Source: Chlamydiota bacterium (GTDB taxonomy: Bacteria; Chlamydiota; Chlamydiia; Chlamydiales; Rhabdochlamydiaceae). Taken from it: DNA of 18,074 bases. This document shows positions 7,649-15,800 of this stretch, one piece after another. Numbering within the stretch: the stretch's first letter is position 1; every line of letters begins with the position of its first letter. The notes beneath the pieces are model-generated. The model was given only the letters and a program-made list of their open reading frames with translations. It did no database searches and was not told the DNA's origin. The translations under genes and the position numbers were made by a program. The stretch spans positions 1 to 18,074 of the forward strand of contig JABEVM010000090.1 of NCBI GenBank assembly GCA_013041585.1. The letters run 5' to 3'.

Positions 7649-9187
7649 TTATCCAGAAGCTTTTTCTCTAAAAAATAAGCCGCCTATGAATTTCAGCATT
7701 TCTGCTGTTTTCTTCAGCAAGAGATAGCAAGTAAATACAGCAACTAGAGTGCAAAATATAGGCAAGTTAGTGATCAGTTGAGCCGTAGACAGAAGTCTAC
7801 GCCAAACATTCTTCCGATCCTTTTCTTTATTCAAATCAAGAAGGAGAACATCTCGTTCTGCTGTAAAAATTTTAAAATGGGAAATCAAAGGATTGTAAGT
7901 TTTAGAACCGATCACATGAAACACCCCCCAGCCTTCCCCCCATCCACTTCCAAAGTGAGGGATCATATCACCTTCTCCGCAATAAACATAAATTTCAGGT
8001 TTATCTCCTACCTTGGGAAGTTTATTCCATTTACGAACGTGTCGATTGGAAAGCGCAGGTGGGCTAAACGCATGAACTTTCTCAATGAGTTCTGGAAAAG
8101 CAATCGCTGCTTGTAAGCTCATCGAGCCCCCTAAACTGCTTCCGTACACCCTCATCTTCTTTTTTGAAGCCGTGTTCTTTTCTATCCATAGACGCAGTTT
8201 TTCTCTTCCTAAAAAAAAGACATATTCTCCAACGGATGCAAAGGGATTCACATCAGATAGAATAGATAAGAAAGCCCCATTATCCGTGGGGTACGTTGTC
8301 CCTTTGAAAAGTAAAAGAGCCGGGGCCTCAAAAGAGGAATCAACACAGCTAAGGCCGAAAGCGTGCATTGGAGAAGATAAAAAATCAGGAGTCAGCTGCA
8401 ATTTTTCAATACGGTAGTCAATGAGCTTCCACTTCTCTTCGATTTTTTGAGGGACAGAGATCCCCTCATTGTCTGGAGGATCTAAGTACGTATACAAAGC
8501 AAGCAAGTTGCCAACAGCAGCTTCCATAGGAAGGTGGGGGTGGCTGCCAAACTTCTTTTCCTTTATCATATCATTTTGGTTAGACACTCTATGGAAAAAA
8601 GTTTTCAAAGTCTCTTGTACACCTTCTCGAATTTGCTTTAAGAACTCTGAATTTTTTTTCCAATAAACGGCTTTGACTAATTCTTTGTGAGTAAGCTGCT
8701 CTAACGTGGGCACTTCATGCAGTACATAGTTCAGCAAAAGAGCTTTTGGAGTTGCGGTATCGGAAAAATCGACTCGAAAAGGCAAAGGATTGCCAACCGA
8801 CACAATAGATCTTATGATTTCTTTTTGAATTCTTCGAAGCTCGGCAAGAGAAACTTCCTTTTTTCTAAGAAGATGGCGAGCTCCAAGATTAAAACAAGCG
8901 TGAGCTACAATTTTCTCTATTTTTTTGGAGAGTACACTCAGTTGCGGGTCATCAAGTGCATACTCGGAGAACATCTGATGAATAAAAAAAGAGCAGATCC
9001 TTTCTCGAAACAAAGATCTGTGGATTTTATGGCGAGTTTTTGGAAAAGCTGTCGAGTTTCGGCGTCCGGCACTAGTAAGCGCTGAACTGTAGAAGATCAC
9101 CTCTTTAGCCTCAACATCGCTTGCATGTTGATACTTTTGGAACAAAGAAGGTTCGAAATCTCCCGATACATCGACCCGAGTCACCAT
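7649..9187 (-). CDS. Lipase-like alpha/beta hydrolase with C-terminal hydrophobic anchor
   Basis: The 512-residue protein has an N-terminal region (1-280) without recognisable motifs, rich in charged and helical stretches. A hydrolase domain follows, about 285-445. The nucleophile elbow is GSSLGG at 349-354 (Ser351), followed by a hydrophobic helix. Asp407 in CGEGDMIPH and His437 in LISHFK are good candidates for the rest of a Ser-Asp-His triad. FKGTTYPTDN from 294 resembles the FRGT oxyanion strand of class 3 lipases. Residues 471-491 are a strong hydrophobic segment with a short, partly hydrophobic tail after it, suggesting a tail anchor. There is no signal peptide. Substrate and location are unknown; a type III-secreted or membrane-bound lipase is an inference only. 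The gene is divergent from the autotransporter gene and stands alone on its strand. Confidence 0.75.
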   Translation of the reverse strand: MVTRVDVSGDFEPSLFQKYQHASDVEAKEVIFYSSALTSAGRRNSTAFPKTRHKIHRSLFRERICSFFIHQMFSEYALDDPQLSVLSKKIEKIVAHACFNLGARHLLRKKEVSLAELRRIQKEIIRSIVSVGNPLPFRVDFSDTATPKALLLNYVLHEVPTLEQLTHKELVKAVYWKKNSEFLKQIREGVQETLKTFFHRVSNQNDMIKEKKFGSHPHLPMEAAVGNLLALYTYLDPPDNEGISVPQKIEEKWKLIDYRIEKLQLTPDFLSSPMHAFGLSCVDSSFEAPALLLFKGTTYPTDNGAFLSILSDVNPFASVGEYVFFLGREKLRLWIEKNTASKKKMRVYGSSLGGSMSLQAAIAFPELIEKVHAFSPPALSNRHVRKWNKLPKVGDKPEIYVYCGEGDMIPHFGSGWGEGWGVFHVIGSKTYNPLISHFKIFTAERDVLLLDLNKEKDRKNVWRRLLSTAQLITNLPIFCTLVAVFTCYLLLKKTAEMLKFIGGLFFREKASG

Positions 9188-9385
9188 ATAAAATCTTCAA
9201 TTATAAAAATAGTAAGATAAAAATAGTAAAAGATAACAAGAAATGCAAGGCAATTCTTCCCTTGCTCGCCTGAAGAGTAGCTACATCTTTACTCATAATT
9301 TTCTTAAACATTCCACAATAATTGCATTTGAAAATAAAAAACAAATAAGCAAAAAAAGAATTTATATCACAAAGGAAATTGTTTC
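9188..9385. other. 198-bp divergent intergenic region
   Basis: The region is very AT-rich and must hold promoters for both the hydrolase and the autotransporter. It contains an imperfect tandem pair of 14 bases (9203-9216 and 9217-9230, one difference). It also has an inverted repeat GCAAGG (9245-9250) / CCTTGC (9260-9265) with a 9-base loop, and a TATAAT on the minus strand at 9205-9200 that is probably too close to the hydrolase ATG to serve as its -10. AAAGGAAA at 9372-9379 is the autotransporter ribosome binding site. No small coding frame is convincing. Confidence 0.5.
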
Positions 9386-12184
9386 ATGTCGTTTAGAAAA
9401 AAAATTGTAAGTTTAACTGTTCTCAGTTTGTCTTGTATCCATCTAGCACATGCGGTAACTTGTACTTGGAACCAAGGAAGCGGCAATTGGAGTACCGGCA
9501 CCTGGTCTCCCCACATACCCACACCTACAGATTCAGCAACTATTGGAAATCAAAACGCAGGCCCCTATACCGTTACAGTTGATGTTTCACCAACAATAGA
9601 AGCGCTTACTCTCGAAAACGGCCGATACACCCTTGCACGTAGTGGCTCAAACGTAATCACTTTTGGAGGCGTATCTCCTAGCATTTCGGTTACTTCCGGA
9701 AATCAAACTATACAGTCTCTTCCAATTAGTACCCCAAGTAACGCTTTTTTAATCGCAACCTCACCTTTAACATTCAATGTAGCTAATTCTAGTTCCTTAA
9801 ATATAGAAACGTATTTTTCTTCAACCAGCGATGTAAATTTTACAGAGGGAATTGTAAATGTCATTAATCCCGTCCCCATCACAGGTATTTTTTTTACTGC
9901 TGCTATTGTAGCTAATGGAAATTCGACCATTAATAACACGAATGTTACCTTTTCCAATGGGCAACCTATTGTAAATAGTTCACCATTTGGGGTTACAACT
10001 TGTGTTGCAGCTACTACTTTCGTAAATAGTGGATCACTGAATTTCTATAATAATGGATCTCTAACCAATACCAATGATACGATTGCATCAATAAACGGAG
10101 GAGGCATCCAAAGCCTTATAATCAATGGTGGAACCCTATCTTTACTAAACGATACGAATGGTTATGTCATAGGCAATTCCGGTTCCTCCAGCATGACTAT
10201 TCCGAATTTTCTATTCGTAAATAATATAGGAATAAGCAGCGGTGTTCTAAGTCTTACAAACAATGGGTCCATAAATCAGGGAATGGGATCTCACATATTG
10301 TGCTTCTTTAATTTAACTGTAAACGGGGGCCTGATCTCTTTAAATAACACAGGAAACATCCAATCTACAGGTCTTCTTTCGGCAGGGAACATCATACAAA
10401 CTTTTTCGTCTTTACAAATTAACGGTGGAAAAATTACCAACGTAAATTCCGGGAATCTCACGGGACCTAATACCTATGGAAGCGTCATTATAACTCCGAG
10501 CATCACGCAAAATGGAGGAGTCTTCATTAACGATGCCCATGTTCTCACCAATTCTCTGTCTATCGGACCTGGAGCTCTATACGGAGGAATAGGCACGACT
10601 GCTAGAAACTCTTCTCCTCTTACTGTAACTAATTCCGGAACAGTCTCTCCCGTTGATGTAAATGGAAATCCCGGTATCATGACGATAAATGGAACATACA
10701 CACAAAATCCAAATGGTACCCTGAGTGTTCTGATACAAAATGATTCTACCTATTCCCAATTAGTTGTGAGTGGACCAGCAAACCTGGCAGGAACGCTGCA
10801 AATTGGGCTCACTCCAGCAACCAAGATTACCTCGGGTAGCACGTTTGCAATTGTCAGAGCAAACGAGGTCACAGGTACTTTTACTACTATTTCTTCTTCT
10901 ACTCCCTCTCTAGCTCCTCGTCTGGTTTATAATCCAAACTCAGTTGATCTTTCATTCTTAGAATTACAAGTAATGTTTACGCCCATTTCAGAAAAATACG
11001 TAAAACTGGCTCAACCTCTTTTTTCTTCCGTAAATGAAACCTTTACCCGCCTGACAAAGCAGATGGGAAAGATGCGTTCTCAATTTGCAAAACCGCAAAT
11101 AGCGTCTCAAGAAAAAATCGCTTTTTCTGGAAAGCAAAAGCTCAGCGCAAGCAAAAATTTACCTATACAATTAGTAACATTTCAAAACGATGAACCTTTA
11201 GAGAGCTTTTTGGACGATGAACAAGATAAAGAAAGATCAGCCTTATCTCTTGCACCTGAGCCGCAGGAAGAAGTAACCCAAGAAAAAAGACAGCGCCTTA
11301 CCGAATCTTTAGGAGCCAATCAAGATAGACCTTGGAACTTCTATATAGGACCAAAAGGTCAAATTGGTAATGTCTACTCTAAAGATGAGTCACAAGGTTT
11401 TAAAGAATGGTCAGCGGGTGCTTTCACAGGAGCTGACTACGCATTTTCTCAAGTTGGGGTTGGACTCCTTGCAGAGTACGAAAGAATCACAGGACATGCA
11501 GGAAAAAACTGGGGCAAGTTTACTATCGACAATCTCCATGCTGATGCGTATGCAACCTACGCCCCTTCTCAGCTTCCTGAAATAGCATTAAATGGCATTT
11601 TAGGTGCTGGATACCAATGGTACAAAATTGACCGTAATTTTGTTGATATCAATTCCGGTACAGTAAAAGGAACTCCAAGAGGGGCAGAGCTTGACGCATT
11701 GCTTGGTATTGAGTACGCGTTTAGAAATAGCAGATATAGGGTAATACCAGATGGCTTCCAAGTGATCCCTATGGCTTCTATCCAATATACCTATCTTCAT
11801 ATCGACGATTTTAAAGAAAAAGGCAATCCGCTGCATGCTATGAAAGTTGCAAAACAAAATGTAAAATCTCTGCGTACTAATTTAGGAGTACGATTTGATT
11901 ATACTTGGAAAAATCAAGATGTAACCATTTCCCCTGCCCTGAATTTCAACTGGCAAAGGGAATTTTTAGATAAAAAATACAAACTAAATTTTATCCCTTT
12001 AGAGTTTGAAGAGTTTGGCTTTTCTGTAAAAATTCCGGAATCGGGAAGAAATATTGCTCTTGCAGGAGCCGACCTTCTCATTACTCTTTTTGATAGACAT
12101 GGAATAGAAGCAGGATATGATTTTGAATACAACTCTCTTTATCATACACATTTTCTGTACCTAAGCTATAACGTTCGCTTCTAA
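9386..12184 (+). CDS. Autotransporter (type V secretion) with repeat passenger and C-terminal beta-barrel
   Basis: The protein is 932 residues. Residues 1-23 are a Sec signal peptide ending AHA. Residues 24-395 are a Gly/Asn/Ser/Thr-rich passenger that should fold as a beta-helix. It opens with a Trp-rich WNQGSGNWSTGTWSP segment and holds six spaced NGG/NSG repeat turns from residue 214. Residues 396-502 resemble the conserved passenger tail that nucleates folding in many autotransporters. Residues 537-648 are an unusual charged, helical-looking linker. Residues 649-932 are the barrel, with alternating aromatic strands and a terminal phenylalanine (SYNVRF), as expected for BAM-dependent insertion. 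It is not a canonical chlamydial Pmp, as the dense GGAI/FxxN repeats are missing. A likely role is surface adhesion; the ligand is unknown. The ATG follows AAAGGAAA at normal spacing. It is a single-gene unit, divergent from the hydrolase. Confidence 0.9.
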   Translation: MSFRKKIVSLTVLSLSCIHLAHAVTCTWNQGSGNWSTGTWSPHIPTPTDSATIGNQNAGPYTVTVDVSPTIEALTLENGRYTLARSGSNVITFGGVSPSISVTSGNQTIQSLPISTPSNAFLIATSPLTFNVANSSSLNIETYFSSTSDVNFTEGIVNVINPVPITGIFFTAAIVANGNSTINNTNVTFSNGQPIVNSSPFGVTTCVAATTFVNSGSLNFYNNGSLTNTNDTIASINGGGIQSLIINGGTLSLLNDTNGYVIGNSGSSSMTIPNFLFVNNIGISSGVLSLTNNGSINQGMGSHILCFFNLTVNGGLISLNNTGNIQSTGLLSAGNIIQTFSSLQINGGKITNVNSGNLTGPNTYGSVIITPSITQNGGVFINDAHVLTNSLSIGPGALYGGIGTTARNSSPLTVTNSGTVSPVDVNGNPGIMTINGTYTQNPNGTLSVLIQNDSTYSQLVVSGPANLAGTLQIGLTPATKITSGSTFAIVRANEVTGTFTTISSSTPSLAPRLVYNPNSVDLSFLELQVMFTPISEKYVKLAQPLFSSVNETFTRLTKQMGKMRSQFAKPQIASQEKIAFSGKQKLSASKNLPIQLVTFQNDEPLESFLDDEQDKERSALSLAPEPQEEVTQEKRQRLTESLGANQDRPWNFYIGPKGQIGNVYSKDESQGFKEWSAGAFTGADYAFSQVGVGLLAEYERITGHAGKNWGKFTIDNLHADAYATYAPSQLPEIALNGILGAGYQWYKIDRNFVDINSGTVKGTPRGAELDALLGIEYAFRNSRYRVIPDGFQVIPMASIQYTYLHIDDFKEKGNPLHAMKVAKQNVKSLRTNLGVRFDYTWKNQDVTISPALNFNWQREFLDKKYKLNFIPLEFEEFGFSVKIPESGRNIALAGADLLITLFDRHGIEAGYDFEYNSLYHTHFLYLSYNVRF
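10025..10555 (+). repeat. Six degenerate passenger repeats in the autotransporter
   Basis: The coded protein repeats a turn of the form N-(G/S)-G-x-(L/I)-x-(L/N) followed by N-x-G, starting at residues 214, 247, 284, 313, 346 and 376, at intervals of about 28-38 residues. Examples are NSGSLNFYNNGSL, NGGTLSLLNDTNG, NGGLISLNNTGNI and NGGKITNVNSGNL. The intervals suggest one or two beta-helix coils per unit. The DNA of the units has diverged, so this is a protein-level repeat, not a recent tandem duplication. Confidence 0.6.
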
Positions 12185-12261
12185 GCAAACTAAAAAAGGA
12201 TAGATTTTGTTGCTACGGCTAAAAATTTCTAAATCTTGAATAGGTCTGATTTCCAACCATT

Positions 12262-12933
12262 TTAAATCAAATTTTGTATGGAGCGCTCATCAGGAAAAGG
12301 GATTTCAAAGGTGAGCTTTTCTTTTGTCACAGGATGCAAGAAAGTAACCTTCGTATGGAATAGCGCAATTCCAAGCCCTTGATAAGGTATTTTAGATCCA
12401 TATTTTTTATCTCCTAAGATCGGATGGCCTATAGCGGAAAGTTGAGAGCGGATCTGATGGTATCTTCCCGTTACAAGCACGATTTTAAGAAGGCTAAAGA
12501 CAGGGTTTTCTTTCAACACATCGTAGTGCAGCTCAGCTTTTTTCCCTTCTGGATGAGAAGAAGAAACAACTAAGGAGCGAAACTCTTCATGATAAAGATA
12601 ATGGACAAGATCTTGTTTTTTATTCAGCAAAATCCCTTCTACATAAGCAAGATAGACTTTCTCGATTTGCCTTTCTCTTTGCATTTCTTGCAAACGAGAA
12701 AGAGCTTTGCTTGTACGGGCAAAGATGACAAGGCCTGCTACAGGTTTATCTAATCTATGTATGGCGTGTAAAAATACATTCCCAGGTTTTTCGTACTTTT
12801 TTTTGATCCACTGCTTTGCGTACTGCTCTAAACTCAGCTCGTGGGTATCCACATCTTGTGTTGGCATCCCTGCTGGTTTAGCAACAACTAAGATATGATT
12901 ATCGCAAAAAACAATTTCAGGATTTTTCAGCAT
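12262..12933 (-). CDS. RluA-family RNA pseudouridine synthase
   Basis: Isomerises uridine to pseudouridine in rRNA or tRNA. Numbered from the ATG at 12933 (223 residues), the catalytic block HRLDKPVAG lies at 59-67 with the nucleophilic aspartate Asp62. The later family motifs GRYHQIR (156-162) and LGDKKYG (173-179) are also present. There is no N-terminal S4 domain, so it belongs with the short RluA-like enzymes; its target base cannot be told from sequence. The frame is open to 12987, but GAGAAGA stands just before the ATG at 12933 and that start fits the compact family N-terminus. It overlaps the preceding methyltransferase gene by 17 bases and is the last gene of the eight-gene minus-strand operon. 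The 77 bases after it show no clear terminator hairpin. Confidence 0.9.
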   Translation of the reverse strand: MLKNPEIVFCDNHILVVAKPAGMPTQDVDTHELSLEQYAKQWIKKKYEKPGNVFLHAIHRLDKPVAGLVIFARTSKALSRLQEMQRERQIEKVYLAYVEGILLNKKQDLVHYLYHEEFRSLVVSSSHPEGKKAELHYDVLKENPVFSLLKIVLVTGRYHQIRSQLSAIGHPILGDKKYGSKIPYQGLGIALFHTKVTFLHPVTKEKLTFEIPFPDERSIQNLI

Positions 12934-13741
12934 TTCTTCTCTGTCTAAGAACTTCATAAAGTAGAAGTGTGGTAGCTGTCGCGACATTAAGAGAATCAGC
13001 GGATCCCAACATTGGGATCCTGACCTGCACGTCAGCGCTATCTAACCATGTTTTAGAAAGACCTACTTGCTCAGTCCCTACAACAATCGCAACAGGCCCT
13101 GTTAAATCGGTATCCGTAAACTCTTTTTCTCCATAAGGAGTAGCAGCTACAATAGTAATATTTTGGCTACGAAGCCAAGAAAGCGTTTCATCTGTGGAGG
13201 CCTCCACTACAGGCCTTGTAAAAAGAGTGCCCACACTTGCTCTGACAACATTGGGATTGTAAATATCTGTACAACGATCGCAAACAATGACCCCATCTAC
13301 ATTCACCGCGTCAGCAGAGCGAAGAATCGTTCCCAAATTTCCAGGCTTCTCAATTGCTTCCGCTACAATTAAAAATGGATCTTCATTCTTTATCAAAGGG
13401 ATGTCTTTGAGCGTTTTCTTCATTTGCTTTCCAACAGCTAACAAACCATCAGGGCGATCCCTATAAGAGACTTTTTCAAAAACTTGCGGCGATGTTTGAT
13501 AAATAATCGTATTTTTTTGTTTTGCCCTCTGGATAAGAGCAGTCTCATTCTCTCCTAAGAAAAATTCTGGGCAGAAAAACACGCTCACAAGCGCAATATC
13601 ATTTTCTACAGCTCTTGTAAGCTCTCTATACCCTTCAATTAAAAAAAGCTCTGTCTCTTCTCTGTCTCTTCGATCTCGAAGTTTTACGAGTTGCTTGACC
13701 GCTTGATTTTGCAGACTTGTTATCAATAATTGCTCACTCAT
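12917..13741 (-). CDS. SpoU/TrmH-family RNA 2'-O-methyltransferase
   Basis: Transfers a methyl group from S-adenosylmethionine to a ribose 2'-hydroxyl of rRNA or tRNA. In 274 residues, an N-terminal substrate-binding domain (about 1-105, with FLIEGYREL at 33-41) precedes a trefoil-knot SPOUT domain. Its motifs are EKPGNLGTILRSADA (131-145), VVGTEQVGLS (220-229) and a third block at 242-263 beginning IPMLGSADSLNV. These are the three family signatures. The start is decided by AGGTGG five bases before the ATG at 13741, which overlaps the TGA of the preceding methyltransferase as ATGA; a GTG nine bases upstream is inferior. The substrate position is unknown. It resembles the C. trachomatis spoU gene in the equivalent region. 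Confidence 0.93.
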   Translation of the reverse strand: MSEQLLITSLQNQAVKQLVKLRDRRDREETELFLIEGYRELTRAVENDIALVSVFFCPEFFLGENETALIQRAKQKNTIIYQTSPQVFEKVSYRDRPDGLLAVGKQMKKTLKDIPLIKNEDPFLIVAEAIEKPGNLGTILRSADAVNVDGVIVCDRCTDIYNPNVVRASVGTLFTRPVVEASTDETLSWLRSQNITIVAATPYGEKEFTDTDLTGPVAIVVGTEQVGLSKTWLDSADVQVRIPMLGSADSLNVATATTLLLYEVLRQRRNAEKS

Positions 13742-14562
13742 GTAAACCACCTAGCGTAGCTTCCACAGGGCAGATCTAATGTGTTTTTCCCCGTAATGAC
13801 CATTTCTCCTGTCTCCATTTTTCCTGCCGGCATCACCTGCCCAAGTAGATGTCTCATAACAATAGGAGTAAATCCAGGGGTATGGGCAGAAAAAATCACA
13901 AAAGAGGGGTTGTCTGTCAGAACATTTTTGCAAAGTTCTAAAATTTGGCCTAAGTGATCTTCGATTTTAAAAACTTCTCCTTGCGCGCCACGTCCAAAAC
14001 TGGGAGGATCTAATATAATGCCATCATAACGTTGGTTTCTACGGATCTCTCTTCCTAAGAATTTGATAACATCATCAATGATCCAACGGATGGGCGCTGT
14101 CCCCATCTGATTGAGATTCGCGTTTTCTCTTGCCCAAGCAACCATTCCTTTCGATGCATCTAAATGGCAAACTTTAGCGCCAGCTGCCGCAGCTGCAAGA
14201 GTTGCTCCTCCTGAATAGGCAAACAAATTCAAAACTTCTAGTTTACGTGGGGAGCTTTGAATTTTTTCCTTCATCCATTTCCAAAGGCTTGCATGTTCAG
14301 GGAAAATACCGACATGCCCAAAATCCGTTGGCGCTATTTTAAAATGAAGACCTTCCCAATGAATTTGCCACTGTTTGGGAATTGGTTTTTTATAAATCCA
14401 GCGATTTTCTTTGTCTCTTGTAAATGTGGCGTCGGCGCCATCCCAAACTTTTTGGGCAAGGCTTGGCTTCCAAACAGCTTGAGCGCAAGGACGGAGGAGA
14501 GTAAATTCTCCAAACCTCTCTAATTTCATTCCATTTCCGCTATCGATCAGCTCATAAGACAT
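13738..14562 (-). CDS. Class I SAM-dependent methyltransferase, RlmI/RlmK-like
   Basis: The 274-residue protein has a Rossmann methyltransferase domain. Motif I is LNLFAYSGGATLAAAAAGA from 111. HLDASKGMVAWARENA (133-148) follows as the second strand with its acidic SAM-ribose ligand. ILDPPSFGRG at 183-192 is the catalytic block shared with the RlmI/RlmK/RlmL rRNA cytosine/guanine methylases. The PUA domain that starts E. coli RlmI (396 residues) is absent; the first 75 residues are a short beta-rich segment instead. RNA methylation, probably 23S rRNA, is the likely role but the target is inferred. AAGGAAA six bases before the ATG supports the start. It overlaps the cinA end by 16 bases and the next methyltransferase by four, so the two RNA methylases are translated together. 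Confidence 0.88.
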   Translation of the reverse strand: MSYELIDSGNGMKLERFGEFTLLRPCAQAVWKPSLAQKVWDGADATFTRDKENRWIYKKPIPKQWQIHWEGLHFKIAPTDFGHVGIFPEHASLWKWMKEKIQSSPRKLEVLNLFAYSGGATLAAAAAGAKVCHLDASKGMVAWARENANLNQMGTAPIRWIIDDVIKFLGREIRRNQRYDGIILDPPSFGRGAQGEVFKIEDHLGQILELCKNVLTDNPSFVIFSAHTPGFTPIVMRHLLGQVMPAGKMETGEMVITGKNTLDLPCGSYARWFT

Positions 14563-15800
14563 AAAGTTTCCTTGTCAAAAGAGTTTGTAGAAAAGGCAAC
14601 TTTACGCCAAAGGCCCCCTAATAAATAATTTACACTGCAAGCCGTAATCACTTCGCGATTTCCGGGGAATCTAAAATGCGCAATTTCAGGAGTCTCTCCC
14701 CTTTTACAAATCCCAAGCCATACACCGCCAACAGGTTTTTCAGGAGTGCCCCCTAGTGGACCTGCTGTGCCAGATACTGCTATCACATAATCAGCGGATG
14801 TCTCTTGCAAAAGTCCTTGTATCATTTCAAATACTGTTTCTTTACTTACAGCTCCTTTTGTATCTAGAGTCTGTTTATTCACATGTAAGAACTTTTCTTT
14901 CCAATCGTTTGCATATGTCACAAGCGATCCTAAAAAGTAGTCTGAAGCTCCAGAAAGAGAGGTGATGCGAGCTCCTATAGCGCCGCCTGTACAAGACTCG
15001 GCAATAGCAAGCGTTTTTCCTTTTTTCTTCATCTCAATGTAGAGAGCTTCTTCGATCCTTTCGGAAGTCGTAGAAAAGACATATTTTTCAAACATTTGTA
15101 AAAACAGTTTTTTGCACTCTTCTAGGCTTTGTTTATTTTTACTCGAAAAATGAATGCTTAACGTTCCTGTAGAAGGATAGATACCAGCGCTTACATCAGA
15201 ATATTTTGCTTGAAGCTCGCGTAAGAAAGGATCAACCGTATTTTCTATTAATAAACATACATGAAAATGACTCTCTACCTGTTTCTCCTCTTTCTCATAT
15301 TTTTTCACTAGCAGCGGAAGAACAAAATCGATAAACATTTTCTTCATTTCTAGAGGAACCCCCGGCATACTAGCCAGAATTTTATTATCTTCTGTAAATA
15401 AAAAACCGGGCGCTGTGCCAATTTGATTTGGCAGAACTTTAGCTTTATCTAGAATGGTTGCTTGATCTTGGATTGAACCCAGCTTATCCCCAAACCTTTT
15501 TTGTAATTCCTTAGCGATCTCTTCGCTGTAGACAAACCCTGAGTGAAAAAATTTTGCAAGAACCTTTCTTGTTACATCATCACAAGTAGGACCTAAACCT
15601 CCTGTGAGCAGGACTACCTCGCTGCGCTGCCAAGCCTGCTTTAACCCCTCTTCCATCTCATGTTCATCATCGGGGAGTACCGTATGCCGTTTTATCTGCA
15701 GTCCTTTTTTCGCAAGTTCTTTGCTCATGTAGGCCGCATTGGTATTGGCGATGTTCCCTAAAAGAAGCTCATTTCCAATTGCAATGATTTCAATATTCAA
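14547..15800 (-). CDS. cinA: CinA family protein (NMN deamidase / MoCF-like domain), TTG start
   Basis: The 417-residue protein has the full two-domain CinA layout. The N-terminal molybdopterin-binding-like COG1058 domain (1-170) has IAIGNELLLG at 6-15 and GGLGPT at 67-72. The C-terminal CinA domain (about 248-405) has AESCTGG at 267-273, with Ser269 as the presumed nucleophile, and SGTAGPLGGTPEKPVG from 343. CinA proteins deamidate nicotinamide mononucleotide and hydrolyse ADP-ribose in pyridine-nucleotide salvage; the competence link known from Gram-positives need not apply. The start is TTG at 15800: the family N-terminus begins exactly there, GGGAGGGG lies five bases upstream, and no ATG follows before residue 25. 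The TTG overlaps the TGA of the upstream gene as TTGA. Confidence 0.93.
   Translation of the reverse strand: MNIEIIAIGNELLLGNIANTNAAYMSKELAKKGLQIKRHTVLPDDEHEMEEGLKQAWQRSEVVLLTGGLGPTCDDVTRKVLAKFFHSGFVYSEEIAKELQKRFGDKLGSIQDQATILDKAKVLPNQIGTAPGFLFTEDNKILASMPGVPLEMKKMFIDFVLPLLVKKYEKEEKQVESHFHVCLLIENTVDPFLRELQAKYSDVSAGIYPSTGTLSIHFSSKNKQSLEECKKLFLQMFEKYVFSTTSERIEEALYIEMKKKGKTLAIAESCTGGAIGARITSLSGASDYFLGSLVTYANDWKEKFLHVNKQTLDTKGAVSKETVFEMIQGLLQETSADYVIAVSGTAGPLGGTPEKPVGGVWLGICKRGETPEIAHFRFPGNREVITACSVNYLLGGLWRKVAFSTNSFDKETLCLMS

Noticed and set aside
7778..9085. Four plus-strand frames of 65-122 codons opposite the hydrolase
   Set aside because: They are antisense shadows with no motif or start signal; the minus frame has the nucleophile elbow and membrane segment.
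9386..9454. Autotransporter as a lipoprotein (SLSC near residue 17)
   Set aside because: The -3 residue is Ser rather than Leu, and a better signal peptidase I site ends at AHA, residue 23.
12185..12261. Terminator between the autotransporter and the RluA-type gene
   Set aside because: The gap has T-rich stretches and only a 5-base GATTT/AAATC stem, with no stable hairpin followed by a T run on either strand.
12934..12987. 18-residue N-terminal extension of the RluA-type protein
   Set aside because: It lies within the methyltransferase end and lacks a ribosome binding site, whereas the ATG at 12933 has GAGAAGA just upstream.
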